Part shown: positions 14,844-23,574 of the stretch, piece after piece
Position numbering within the stretch: position 1 is the first letter of the stretch
How the letters are laid out: every line of letters starts with the position of its first letter
Assembly: GCA_021811685.1 (NCBI GenBank)
Contig: JAJZNT010000031.1
Span: forward strand, 1 to 33,708
Source: a bacterium
GTDB lineage: Bacteria; Patescibacteriota; Saccharimonadia; Saccharimonadales; UBA4665
DNA length: 33,708 nucleotides
Direction of reading: 5' to 3'
Notes under the pieces: generated by a model
Seen by the model: the letters and a program-made list of their open reading frames with translations, nothing else
Databases searched by the model: none
Told to the model about the DNA's origin: nothing
Program-made: the position numbers and the translations under genes

Positions 14844-16400
14844 TTATCTCCTGTAAAGCGAGTGATTCTTAATCCAGCCGTGTGCTCCACGGGTTATTTC
14901 TTTATTATCGCTGTTTTTCATTTCTGCGGCAAGCTGAGAATAAGGAATGACAGTAAAAGAGAATGTACTGCCCTTGCCTAGCTCAGACCTGACCCAGATA
15001 TTACCTCCGTGGGCGGTAATGATGGCCTTAGAAAGGTATAGTCCTAAACCGGTTCCGCCAATTTGGGCGCGGTTTCTATGGTCACGGTAGAACTTGGTAA
15101 ACAGATTAGGCATAATGCTGGGGTTAATGCCAAGACCGAAGTCCTGAACGGTAGTTTCTACCAGTCCTTCTTTGGACATGTGGGCATCAACTTTTATTAC
15201 TTTGCCGTTTGAGCTGTACTTTATCGCGTTATCCAGCAGATTATTTATTACTTCGTAAATACTTAGCCGGTCTACCCCAACGCTAGGCAGTCCCTCCGCA
15301 ATAGTTGTTTCGATGTTGATACCTCTGACTTTAGCTCTTAAGCTGATAGCACTAACTGCTGAATTGACTATGTCTCCCCAGTTTTCTTCCTGCAATTTAA
15401 GGGAAAGCTGGTCATTATCTACTCTGGCGACGTTAAGGATGTTATTAACAAACGCAGTCAGCTGCTGACCCGTAGCACTCATTTTTTGCATAAAGTCTTT
15501 TAGTTCATCGTTGCCTGTGGAGTTTATTTCGTCTTCTAAGGCTTCAATGTACCCTCGCAGTAAGGTTAGGGGAGTTCTAAGCTCATGCACACTTAATGCT
15601 ACAAAGCTCACTGCCTGGTCGTCCTGAGAATACTGTTTTGTGTGGTCAAATAAAACGGCCATGGTTTCATAATGTTCGGGATTATCTTTGTTGTAGTATG
15701 CCGCAAGGTCGAACAATAGAGTCGGATGATTATCTAAAACGTTCATTCTAACCCGCTCCCAGCTCATGCTAGATGTAGCGCTACTTTCCTTAGCTTTCTT
15801 TAACCAGGCTTCAAAGGTGCTGTCGCTCGGGAAAGACATATCTAAAACCATATAGAAGTTTTTTCCGATCATTTCCTCCGGCTTGATACCTATGTAATCC
15901 CCGGCTTTATTATTTACAAAAACTATTGTTTCTTGCGGATCGAGAATAAAAAGCGGCAGCGGCAAGTTGTTGGCAATAAAATCGCGGCTGAGTATTGGTG
16001 ACTGCGTGGAACTTAATTTATCTGAAGTTGCCGAAGCCAGCTGCATTACTTGAGATGCGAGATCGGCTACTAATTCTCGCCCCACTTTAAGGGTATCTAT
16101 ATTGGGAGGACTGGTATTGCCTGAAGGTGCCAGGTTGACGATCTGTTGCCACAGCGCTCTTAGCGGGGACAGCAAAGACCTTGTTAATAATAGAGCGCCT
16201 ATAAGGCTGGATAAGATAGCTAAGATAATTAGGATCAGGGCATGCTCAAGCTTTATATTTGACAGGATGTGGGCATGCACTTTAGTGGTTACCAGATACC
16301 ATGTAGCTATTAAGATGATGTTTACAACTAGCAAGGCAAACAGTAATCGAAGCAGATACTGTCTCTTGGCACGACTTAAGTAATCTGAACTTTTCGCCAT
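14844..16400 (-). CDS. Membrane sensor histidine kinase with PAS domain
   Basis: A 518-residue kinase. Two membrane helices (about 15-37 and 53-73) are separated by a very short extracytoplasmic loop, so it probably senses the membrane or an internal ligand. A PAS domain covers about 141-255 (LPLPLFILDPQETIVFVNNK). HisKA has H272 in ALSVHELRTPLTLLRGYI. The ATPase domain has LLDNAIKYSS, DFGLGINPSI, LFTKFYRD and GGTGLGLYLSK. It is 12 bases downstream of the DUF3048 gene and coupled to the receiver protein that follows. Confidence 0.92.
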   Translation of the reverse strand: MAKSSDYLSRAKRQYLLRLLFALLVVNIILIATWYLVTTKVHAHILSNIKLEHALILIILAILSSLIGALLLTRSLLSPLRALWQQIVNLAPSGNTSPPNIDTLKVGRELVADLASQVMQLASATSDKLSSTQSPILSRDFIANNLPLPLFILDPQETIVFVNNKAGDYIGIKPEEMIGKNFYMVLDMSFPSDSTFEAWLKKAKESSATSSMSWERVRMNVLDNHPTLLFDLAAYYNKDNPEHYETMAVLFDHTKQYSQDDQAVSFVALSVHELRTPLTLLRGYIEALEDEINSTGNDELKDFMQKMSATGQQLTAFVNNILNVARVDNDQLSLKLQEENWGDIVNSAVSAISLRAKVRGINIETTIAEGLPSVGVDRLSIYEVINNLLDNAIKYSSNGKVIKVDAHMSKEGLVETTVQDFGLGINPSIMPNLFTKFYRDHRNRAQIGGTGLGLYLSKAIITAHGGNIWVRSELGKGSTFSFTVIPYSQLAAEMKNSDNKEITRGAHGWIKNHSLYRR

Positions 16401-16412
16401 CGGTTTATCGTT

Positions 16413-17696
16413 CTAGTTATATGAGATCTCGCTGGTATCGGCTAGAGCGGTTATCCAGGTTTGTCCTGCGTTTAACTTTAGCGGCTGACCGGCAGAATTA
16501 GTGAAAGTTAGAGCTGCAGTCGGTGATGACTTGCTCCACTGCCCTACGGTCAGGGTTCCATCCTGGAAAACATATGCCTTACCGCTCCCTATATCCTGAT
16601 AGGTAGAATAATATGCTCCCGAACTATCCAAAGAGCCTTGACTCCAAGGGACGATTAAGCCGATGACGACTTTAGGGTTCAATTGTTGTCCGGTATTGGC
16701 ATCGGTTTGGGCAGCACCTGCTTCATCGCGCTCATAACTGTCGGTTTGGGCATTGTAGCTATAGCTGACGTTATAAGTACTGTAAGAAGGGTTAAAGTTA
16801 ATATTCGTAGCGTTCGGCGATTTAGACGGACTGTCTGCTTTACGCGGCCAGCCGGTGAAAGTACTTGATGTCCAACCCAGCTTAGCTTCCAGGCTTACCA
16901 AATTAACAATATTCGTATAGAGGTTATGAGGCGCGGGCCGACTTGAGATGCGGGTATAGTAATTTGGGTAATACATATAATCCAGGTTTTTTACTTTCTG
17001 AGATTGGATATAGCTAAGTGCCTGAGGGCTTCCCCCGGCATGAGCGTAAGGAGCATCAAAGCCCATCGACCAATCAATAAAATACGGCCTGGCGGAGCGA
17101 ACTGGGCCAACAAAAGTTGGTAGCTGATCCTGGAATAAAGCCATAAATCGCGTAATACCTCCCTCGGTTAAGGCTTCAAAGACTACTCCGGCTTGACTGA
17201 GGCCTGCCTGGGGTCGGGCGTAGGTTGTATTTTCAATCATTACTGCAGTAATGGGCCGGTTGTTATCTGCGGGCGGTACCTGTAGCCCGGTAAGGGTTGA
17301 TGCTACCGTATTAGAGGCGGGCTTAGGCTTGGGTTTTGCAGGAGCTTTGGCTACCGGTATATTGGCAGTTATCGGTTTATGCCTTAAGGCCATATACGTT
17401 AGCCCGCCGCCAACGATTAAAATGACGGCGAGTATACTTCCACCGATGATCAGCTGCTTTTTGGTTGGCGGCCAAAGCTTATGCTTCTTGCTCTTTGGTG
17501 GTGAATTGTCGAGGATGCCCTTGCCCAGCATTGGGTTTGAGCTATTTACTGGTACAGTGTTCTCTCTATTCGGATTAGACTCAGATATTTCCGGATTGGA
17601 GTCCTTGGTAGCCGCTTCGTCCGGAGTTAAGAAGGGTGTGTTTTCGTTTGACTCTTTTGGCGGTTCCGGCATGTTAGGCCGGATGTCATCGTGCAT
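16413..17696 (-). CDS. DUF3048 (YerB-like) membrane-anchored protein
   Basis: A 427-residue protein. Residues 1-78 are disordered and basic near the end; one membrane helix lies at about 82-103 (QLIIGGSILAVILIVGGGLT). A Pro/Lys linker follows, then an extracellular DUF3048 domain from about residue 145: RPITAVMIENTTYARPQAGL, VFEALTEGGITRFMALF, VGPVRSARPYFIDW and YAHAGGSPQAL. DUF3048 proteins such as YerB are cell-surface proteins with no defined reaction. It lies 15 bases downstream of gltX and just upstream of the membrane kinase, so it is a possible sensory or envelope partner. Confidence 0.88.
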   Translation of the reverse strand: MHDDIRPNMPEPPKESNENTPFLTPDEAATKDSNPEISESNPNRENTVPVNSSNPMLGKGILDNSPPKSKKHKLWPPTKKQLIIGGSILAVILIVGGGLTYMALRHKPITANIPVAKAPAKPKPKPASNTVASTLTGLQVPPADNNRPITAVMIENTTYARPQAGLSQAGVVFEALTEGGITRFMALFQDQLPTFVGPVRSARPYFIDWSMGFDAPYAHAGGSPQALSYIQSQKVKNLDYMYYPNYYTRISSRPAPHNLYTNIVNLVSLEAKLGWTSSTFTGWPRKADSPSKSPNATNINFNPSYSTYNVSYSYNAQTDSYERDEAGAAQTDANTGQQLNPKVVIGLIVPWSQGSLDSSGAYYSTYQDIGSGKAYVFQDGTLTVGQWSKSSPTAALTFTNSAGQPLKLNAGQTWITALADTSEISYN

Positions 17697-17711
17697 AAGC
17701 TTAGTTTAACA

Positions 17712-19142
17712 TTAAAGCGAGTCTATTTGTTGTTTTATACGCGCCAAGGTGCGTTTTTTACCTATTACACTTAAACTTTCGGCTAAAGCCGGGCTGGCGG
17801 GTGCCTGGGTAGTGGCAATTCTTATTAGGCTAAAAAGTACCCCTGCCGGCTGATTAACGCTTTCCAGTAATGTATTAAGGCGTGAGTGCAGATCTTCAGT
17901 GCTAAAATCACTATCTCCTAAACTATCAAACGCCGCCTGTAGCATTTGTTTAATCTTAGAATTATCGAATGCGGACAGCTTGGGGTTGTCTTTAATCAAT
18001 GATGGGTTTAGGGGTAAATCTCTAAAGAAAAAACAAGTTAAAGACGGAATCTCGGCAAAGAATTTAAGCCTTTCTTTAATTAGCTCTAATACTTTTAGCT
18101 TGTATTCTCGGGAAAAGCCTTGAGCTTCTTCCGGCCAGAACGGCTCAGCGTGTTTAATCAACTCATCGTTATTTAACGAACGGATATGCGCTCCGCTCAT
18201 CCACAGCAGTCGTTTCTCGTCAAATCTGGCACCGCTTTTGACGATACGTTTCAGAGAGAATGCTTTAATAAGCTCATCTATAGAGTAAATTTCCTTGGTT
18301 GTTCCGTCGTTCCAGCCCAGGCTAGAAATGAAGTTAATTAAAGCACCTCTTAGATAGCCTTCATTTATATATTCAAGAACGTCTTTTGCGCCGTCACGTT
18401 TACTTAGCTTTTTATTGCCAGACGGACCCAGCACCGGGGGCGGCGTAACGAAAATTGGCGGTTTGATATCCAAGGCTTCATATAAGTTCAGGTAGTTAGG
18501 GGTCGAGGCGATAAACTCCTGTCCGCGTATGATGTGAGTAATGTTCATCTCATGATCATCAACAATGTGGGCAAAGTTGTATGTGGGGAAACCATCGGAT
18601 TTTATAAGGACAAAATCGTCAATCGCTTCTTTACCTGCCGACATTTTTCCCATAACTTCGTCTTGCCAGATGTAGTCCTTAGGGTCTGATTTAAAGCGCA
18701 GCGGCATGGTTGCGAATTCCCATTTAGGCGGATTGCTCGGCCGGTGGTTACGGTATAAAAATGGCTGATTACTGTTCACCGCTTGGCTATGAAACTTATT
18801 TATCTCGTCTTTAGTATAGGGGTCAGCGTAAGCCCTGCCCTGGCTTATTAATGTTTCTCCGTAGCGCCGGTATATTTCTAGCCTTTCGCTCTGCAGATAC
18901 GGACCGAAAGGTCCCGGTTTGTCTGGGCCCTCGTCATAGTCTAGGCCTAAGGATGCCAAGCACTTAATGATGTGATCGATGCTACCGGCAACTTCCCGGC
19001 TTTTGTCGGTATCTTCAATGCGCAGGATGAATTTGCCGTCCTGCTGTTTTGCTAGTAGCCAGGCAAATAGAGCCGTACGAACCCCGCCTACATGCAGATA
19101 GCCGGTAGGGCTGGGAGCAAATCTGGTACGCAGAGAACTCAT
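17712..19142 (-). CDS. gltX: Glutamyl-tRNA synthetase
   Basis: A 476-residue class I synthetase that charges tRNA-Glu. The HIGH-type signature is FAPSPTGYLHVGGVRTALFA (residues 7-26) and the KMSKS loop is KKLSKRDGAKDV (about 245). Other landmarks are RIEDTD and the GLDYDEGPDKPGPFGPY insert. Length and domain order fit bacterial GluRS. Whether it also charges tRNA-Gln cannot be decided here; no GatCAB genes are in the window. It lies 36 bases after the preceding membrane-protein gene and 15 bases before the DUF3048 gene. Confidence 0.97.
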   Translation of the reverse strand: MSSLRTRFAPSPTGYLHVGGVRTALFAWLLAKQQDGKFILRIEDTDKSREVAGSIDHIIKCLASLGLDYDEGPDKPGPFGPYLQSERLEIYRRYGETLISQGRAYADPYTKDEINKFHSQAVNSNQPFLYRNHRPSNPPKWEFATMPLRFKSDPKDYIWQDEVMGKMSAGKEAIDDFVLIKSDGFPTYNFAHIVDDHEMNITHIIRGQEFIASTPNYLNLYEALDIKPPIFVTPPPVLGPSGNKKLSKRDGAKDVLEYINEGYLRGALINFISSLGWNDGTTKEIYSIDELIKAFSLKRIVKSGARFDEKRLLWMSGAHIRSLNNDELIKHAEPFWPEEAQGFSREYKLKVLELIKERLKFFAEIPSLTCFFFRDLPLNPSLIKDNPKLSAFDNSKIKQMLQAAFDSLGDSDFSTEDLHSRLNTLLESVNQPAGVLFSLIRIATTQAPASPALAESLSVIGKKRTLARIKQQIDSL

Positions 19143-19178
19143 TGACTTTAGTTAATACTAAATAAGTAATCTAAACAA

Positions 19179-20225
19179 CTAAAGCGAGGAGATCAGCTTG
19201 ACTAACTGACCCTGACTGAGGTTGCCGTTGCCGTTAATTTGGTACCAGACTCCCTTTGACACCCATGAAGCCTGGTCATAACCGTACAAATAGACTGTAT
19301 GCCCGTTGCTGCTTAGTTCGTGGTAACTCTCTCCCTGGGTTGGCGCGAGAATATTACTTACTAATGCGGCATTGTCCCAGTTTGAGCTGCGCTCACTTAA
19401 GTAATATTGAGCGTTGCTTGTAGCTACTCCGTAGCGCATAACTATCTGTCCGGGTTGATAAGAGACGGAAGACAGCGAGTACCCTGCGGGTTTGTAAGCC
19501 GGAGCTATAGCGCTAAACCCGGCGCGGATGCTGGCGTACTTGACCATAAGATTGGGCATATTGGAATAAATTGCAAAGCCGATAACGGCTATTCCCAGCA
19601 TAGAGGTTGCTATAACTGCGCTTTTTCGCCTGTGCCGGCCGCGCCAGGCCTGTGATCTGATCTCTCTTTTACTTAGTCTTGGTTGTTCGTGCGATTTAGC
19701 ATTAGCTATAGCCATTTCCAATAGCTTGTCGGTAGATGATTTAGCAGTAGCCTTTTGGTTATCGGAGGACTTATCCGGCAGTACTTTACTCAGCTCGTCA
19801 TTAACCGTCGGCGTATTAGGTACGGTAGCGATACTTTCTTTCAGCGATGCTCCGAAATGAGATATCTGCTCGCTTTTAGTGAATGTCCTGGCCCGCTTTA
19901 TAAGGGAAGGGTCAATATTTCCGGCTACTACCGGGTGGGTAATTTGCGAGCTCTTAGGGCTTAATTTAGCAGGTGAACTGATAGAGATAATCTTCCTCGG
20001 GCTTTTAGTCGGCTTACTAACCGAATGACGCACCAAGGTTTTAGCTTTATCCGGACGCAGCGATATATTATTTTGGCTACGGGTTTTAACGGCTCGAGCA
20101 GGCGTTTGCTCTTCCGCGGGGTCTGCTGCCTCAAGTTCAGCATTGGCCCGATTAAGCGGCTCTCCTGATCTGGCATCAAATTCGTGCCCGTTTATTTTTA
20201 ATACACCCTGCTTCTTTTTGCGCAC
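19179..20225 (-). CDS. Single-pass membrane protein, DUF4367-like C-terminus
   Basis: A 348-residue protein from a GTG start. Residues 1-198 are cytoplasmic, disordered and basic (many Lys, Ser and Thr). One helix lies at about 202-222 (SAVIATSMLGIAVIGFAIYS). The outer domain (230-348), with YKPAGYSLSSVSYQPGQIVM, YYLSERSSNW and VYLYGYDQASWVSKGVWYQI, resembles the DUF4367 fold seen in anti-sigma and sporulation-related envelope proteins. That resemblance is tentative. It heads the minus-strand gltX operon and is divergent from the PEGA gene. Confidence 0.7.
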   Translation of the reverse strand: MRKKKQGVLKINGHEFDARSGEPLNRANAELEAADPAEEQTPARAVKTRSQNNISLRPDKAKTLVRHSVSKPTKSPRKIISISSPAKLSPKSSQITHPVVAGNIDPSLIKRARTFTKSEQISHFGASLKESIATVPNTPTVNDELSKVLPDKSSDNQKATAKSSTDKLLEMAIANAKSHEQPRLSKREIRSQAWRGRHRRKSAVIATSMLGIAVIGFAIYSNMPNLMVKYASIRAGFSAIAPAYKPAGYSLSSVSYQPGQIVMRYGVATSNAQYYLSERSSNWDNAALVSNILAPTQGESYHELSSNGHTVYLYGYDQASWVSKGVWYQINGNGNLSQGQLVKLISSL

Positions 20226-20300
20226 TTTATCTTTCCGTTTTTAGAATGCCCCTACACATTAACATAACCGTTAATTGCTTTAGATTAATCTTAGTCCTAC

Positions 20301-20329
20301 TTGTACTTGCCTGCAAGGGTACTTAGAAT
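20301..20329 (+). promoter_or_regulatory. Promoter of the PEGA-domain gene
   Basis: TTGTAC (20301-20306), a 17-base spacer and TAGAAT (20324-20329). An inverted repeat CTTGC-CT-GCAAG (20306-20317) lies in the spacer and could be an operator. The predicted start near 20336 leaves a leader of about 107 bases before the ATG at 20443. Confidence 0.55.
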
Positions 20330-20442
20330 AGAGATTGAGAGTTTTCTTGATATAGGTATATAAATGCCGGTTTTTTGGGATTAACCCCAGCCTTCTTTTA
20401 TAGTCTGGTAGTGAATTCTATCTCTTAGCGGAAGATTACTTA

Positions 20443-21900
20443 ATGGAATATCTAGATCCACAAAGACGTAAACGGTACCGGATAAGCCTGCTTACAGGCT
20501 ACGCTTTAGTGACGATCGGAATTGCGGTCGGCATATTGATATTGGTATGGCAGGCCTTCGGCTATAACGTCCAAGACGGTCAGGTGGTCCAAGACGGCAT
20601 GATCTTCGTTTCATCTCAGCCCAATCCGGCATCAATTTATGTTAACGGCGTTCTTAATGCAGCGACTACTAATACGCGGCTAACCCTTCCCGAGGGTGTT
20701 TATTCATTTAAATTAACCTCGCCCGGCTATCGTCCGTGGAAGCACGTTATCTCCGTACTTGGTGATCAGGTGGTGCATTATGACTACCCGCTGTTAATTC
20801 CCTCTAAGCTGGTGAGCAAGACCATTACCTCGTTTACCGCCGCTCCAGCTTTTGCCACCCAAAGCCCGTCTCTGCAGTATTTGGTAATGCCGTCCCCAAC
20901 CGGTTTTACTACCTTTTACAGATTTAATCTAAATAATCCGACTGCCGCCCCTGCAACCATTACCTTGCCGGCCGGCCTGATTAGTACCGCCAGTACGACT
21001 CAGAGCTGGCAAGTGGTCGGCTGGGCGAATGATAACCGGCATTTGCTACTTGAACATTTATACGACGGCACTCAGGAGTTTATAGAGGTTGATACGGCTA
21101 ATCCTGCTCAGTCAATTAATATAAACCGTACATTTAACGTGACCCCGACTAAAGTAACCTTTAATAACTTAAAGTCTAATCAGTTTTACTTTTATGATTC
21201 TTCTACCGATATCCTTGACTCGGCGACTATCGGTTCTACGCCGACCCAGGTAGCCACTAGTGTGGTTGCCTACAAGAGCTATCAGAACAGTAATTTGCTT
21301 TACGCTACTACCAGTGGGGCACCTAGCGGTGAAGTTGCCGTTGAACTTATTACCGACGGAAACAGCTACTTTGTGCGTAACTTACCTCTAGCTTCAACCT
21401 ACCTGTTGGATATGGCTGGGTATAATAGCAATGACTATGCGGTCATAGGCGATAGTTCGGCTAATTTTGTTTATATCTACCAAAATCCGTCAAGTCAGGC
21501 TACGAGTGGTCCGGGAGCTAAGATACTACCCTTTAGGGCGCTTAAAATAAACAGTCCTAACTTTGAACAGTTTGCGCCCACGGCTCAGTTTATTTTAGTC
21601 GAGAACGGCACTGAGCTTTCGGTTTACGATATCCTAAACGACAATATATATCATTACGTCTTAGCTAAACCACTGGATGCTCCCCAGCAGCATGTTTACT
21701 GGATGGACGGTGACCGGTTTAATTATGTCAGCGGGGCAAGCGTTAATATTATTGATTACGATAATACTAACGAGCAGGTCTTGACGCCCGCTCTGCCGCA
21801 GTATCCGGCATTCTTTGCCTCTAACTACCTCTCCTACTTTACTTTAAGCCAAAAAGCCAATCATGTTGAACTGGATCAGATTTCACTGGTCGCATCGTAG
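20443..21900 (+). CDS. PEGA-domain membrane protein
   Basis: A 485-residue protein. One membrane helix at about 17-39 (LTGYALVTIGIAVGILILVW) follows a short basic N-terminus. A PEGA domain (about 52-115: FVSSQPNPASIYVNGVL, TLPEGVYSFKLTSPGYRPW) comes next, a surface-exposed beta domain. The remaining 370 residues are Asn/Ser/Thr-rich and look like a beta-propeller-like repeat region (LLLEHLYDGTQEFIEVD, YQNPSSQ). It is probably anchored and facing outward. No enzymatic motif is seen. It has its own promoter and converges with the sortase gene, with 3 bases between the ends. Confidence 0.8.
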   Translation: MEYLDPQRRKRYRISLLTGYALVTIGIAVGILILVWQAFGYNVQDGQVVQDGMIFVSSQPNPASIYVNGVLNAATTNTRLTLPEGVYSFKLTSPGYRPWKHVISVLGDQVVHYDYPLLIPSKLVSKTITSFTAAPAFATQSPSLQYLVMPSPTGFTTFYRFNLNNPTAAPATITLPAGLISTASTTQSWQVVGWANDNRHLLLEHLYDGTQEFIEVDTANPAQSININRTFNVTPTKVTFNNLKSNQFYFYDSSTDILDSATIGSTPTQVATSVVAYKSYQNSNLLYATTSGAPSGEVAVELITDGNSYFVRNLPLASTYLLDMAGYNSNDYAVIGDSSANFVYIYQNPSSQATSGPGAKILPFRALKINSPNFEQFAPTAQFILVENGTELSVYDILNDNIYHYVLAKPLDAPQQHVYWMDGDRFNYVSGASVNIIDYDNTNEQVLTPALPQYPAFFASNYLSYFTLSQKANHVELDQISLVAS

Positions 21901-21903
21901 TTT

Positions 21904-23205
21904 TTAGTACTTTAGTTCCCTGGTTGACCAGCGCCAAATTATATAGATTAGACCGAGAGCTACCAGGCCGGTAACCACTTTGCCCCATAGCGTAGAAATA
22001 TACCTGCTCCAAAGTGAGGGGCCGTTACTGGGTAGCTGGCTGACGGTTCCGGCGGTTAGTAAGGGAGTCGGAGCGGTATTGCCGCTGGGTGATGGGCTGA
22101 TTTGGTCACCCACCACTACCAGGCGGTTAATACTGGTTCCAGGCGGGTCGCAGGTTATAAGGGTGGCCGTATCCGGATGATTAGCCACCGGGTTAAGTAC
22201 GCTGACGTCGTTAGGGCTGACAATAGAAGTTGAGAACACTTTGTAAGCATAGACTTTTAAGTTATAGGTCAGGTAAAAAACATCGCCGCTTACTAAATCG
22301 TGCAATAGCACGAAGGCAAACTTATACTTACCGGGGTTAAAGATATTATTTGCCGAGTGCCCGAAAAAAGCTGCATTACCTGTTTGCCCGGGAAAAGAAG
22401 TGGTCGGGTAATGTACTACCCCGCCTTGAAGATCGTTCTCAATTACATTTTCATTAGTCGTATTAACTGCATAGTTAACCGGTATCTCTACGTTAATTTT
22501 GGGAATAATTACTTCAGGAGTAGACGTTGGTGCCACGGTCTGTGTACTAATAATAATAGGCGTGGCCGTATCGTGGCGGCTGGGCTGGATAAACGGGGCG
22601 ATTATTACTTCGTTAAAGAAACCGAAGAGTACGATGATGACCGCTATAATCCCGAGAGAAAGGCCGAACAGCAGTGATTGTAAGTGATGCTTGAGAGTTA
22701 GCTTGGGCAGTGGCTGGACGGTCGAGCGGTGCTTAGGGGGTGTGTTTAGCGCTTTGTGCAAGCTTTCTTTTCTTGAGGCGCCGCGTCGATTAATATGCCC
22801 GGATAATTGCTGTTCGTGATCGCTGACTATGACTGGCGTGTCTTGGCTTGATTCGCTGCGGTGAGCCGGAGCATTCTGATTGCTGTTATAAAACTCCTGC
22901 CAAACCTGGCGTTTGGCGGCATCGTTTAGTGACTGGTAGTAATTGTGCCATTCGGTTTGTATTTGAGCCAAGTCTTTGCCGGAAGTTGTAAGTTCATACA
23001 TGAATTGCTGATGCTTGCTGCGGTGCGGCGTGATCAGTACCTCTTTTTCCTCAATTGCTGCATCCGGCTCATTATCGTAGATGCTGTCTAATTTTGCCCG
23101 CAGTAAGTTAATCGCCAGGTTCTTATCCGCAGCGCTTTGTTCCGCTGGTTTACTACTTGGGGTGTTAGGGTCCATAATTGGGTTTTCGTCTAGGTTTGTT
23201 GACAT
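21904..23205 (-). CDS. Sortase with long cytoplasmic N-terminus
   Basis: A 433-residue transpeptidase-like protein. Residues 1-170 are cytoplasmic and unusual for a sortase. A helix at about 174-199 precedes a Thr/Pro linker and the sortase domain (230-370). The catalytic set is H283 (FFGHS), C352 (TLITCDPPG) and R361 (INRLVVVGD), the TLxTC...R pattern of class D/E-like enzymes. A second helix lies at about 408-427 with a basic end. Sortases join LPxTG-like proteins to the cell surface; no clear LPxTG substrate occurs in this window. The -10 element is about seven bases from the start codon, so the mRNA may be leaderless. Confidence 0.9.
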   Translation of the reverse strand: MSTNLDENPIMDPNTPSSKPAEQSAADKNLAINLLRAKLDSIYDNEPDAAIEEKEVLITPHRSKHQQFMYELTTSGKDLAQIQTEWHNYYQSLNDAAKRQVWQEFYNSNQNAPAHRSESSQDTPVIVSDHEQQLSGHINRRGASRKESLHKALNTPPKHRSTVQPLPKLTLKHHLQSLLFGLSLGIIAVIIVLFGFFNEVIIAPFIQPSRHDTATPIIISTQTVAPTSTPEVIIPKINVEIPVNYAVNTTNENVIENDLQGGVVHYPTTSFPGQTGNAAFFGHSANNIFNPGKYKFAFVLLHDLVSGDVFYLTYNLKVYAYKVFSTSIVSPNDVSVLNPVANHPDTATLITCDPPGTSINRLVVVGDQISPSPSGNTAPTPLLTAGTVSQLPSNGPSLWSRYISTLWGKVVTGLVALGLIYIIWRWSTRELKY

Positions 23206-23211
23206 AACAAT

Positions 23212-23250
23212 ACTATAAGTGTTTATGCATTAACACCTTATAAGTATAGT
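23212..23250. promoter_or_regulatory. Symmetric divergent promoter between sortase and tRNA-Leu
   Basis: An 18-bp imperfect palindrome GTGTT-T-ATGCAT-T-AACAC (23219-23236) has one mismatched pair. It is flanked on the left by ACTATA (minus-strand -10 TATAGT, 23212-23217) and on the right by TATAGT (plus-strand -10, 23245-23250). The same centre therefore overlaps both -35 regions, and one protein could control both. Confidence 0.5.
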
Positions 23251-23268
23251 ACAATTAAGGAGTCATTT

Positions 23269-23354
23269 GCCGGAATGGCGGAACTGGTATACGCGCACGA
23301 CTCAAAATCGTGTTCCATTTTGGATTGAGGGTTCGATTCCCTCTTCCGGCACCA
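23269..23354 (+). tRNA. tRNA-Leu (anticodon CAA)
   Basis: Class II tRNA of 86 bases: acceptor GCCGGAA/TTCCGGC, anticodon stem CACGA/TCGTG with loop CTCAAAA (anticodon CAA), long variable arm around TTCCATTTTGGA, T-arm GAGGG-TTCGATT-CCCTC, discriminator A and encoded CCA. The 220 bases after it, up to 23574, hold nothing I can support; a minus-strand frame there looks like chance. Confidence 0.95.
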
Positions 23355-23574
23355 CAAAAGTTGCCGCCCTTTCCATGTTTTAATGAGCACTTTATCTCAA
23401 TAATCCTTTTAGCTTTGTCGTTTGAAAGCGAGCCGGATAAATGTGACGCTTTGTCTTGGGTGTAACCGAAGACCTTGCCTAAGCCTCATTTTGAAGCTAT
23501 TAGCATGGCGGTTAAATGCTGGATAAATAAAGCAACATATAAGATTGTGATTTAGTTTTTGGATGGAATAAAAG

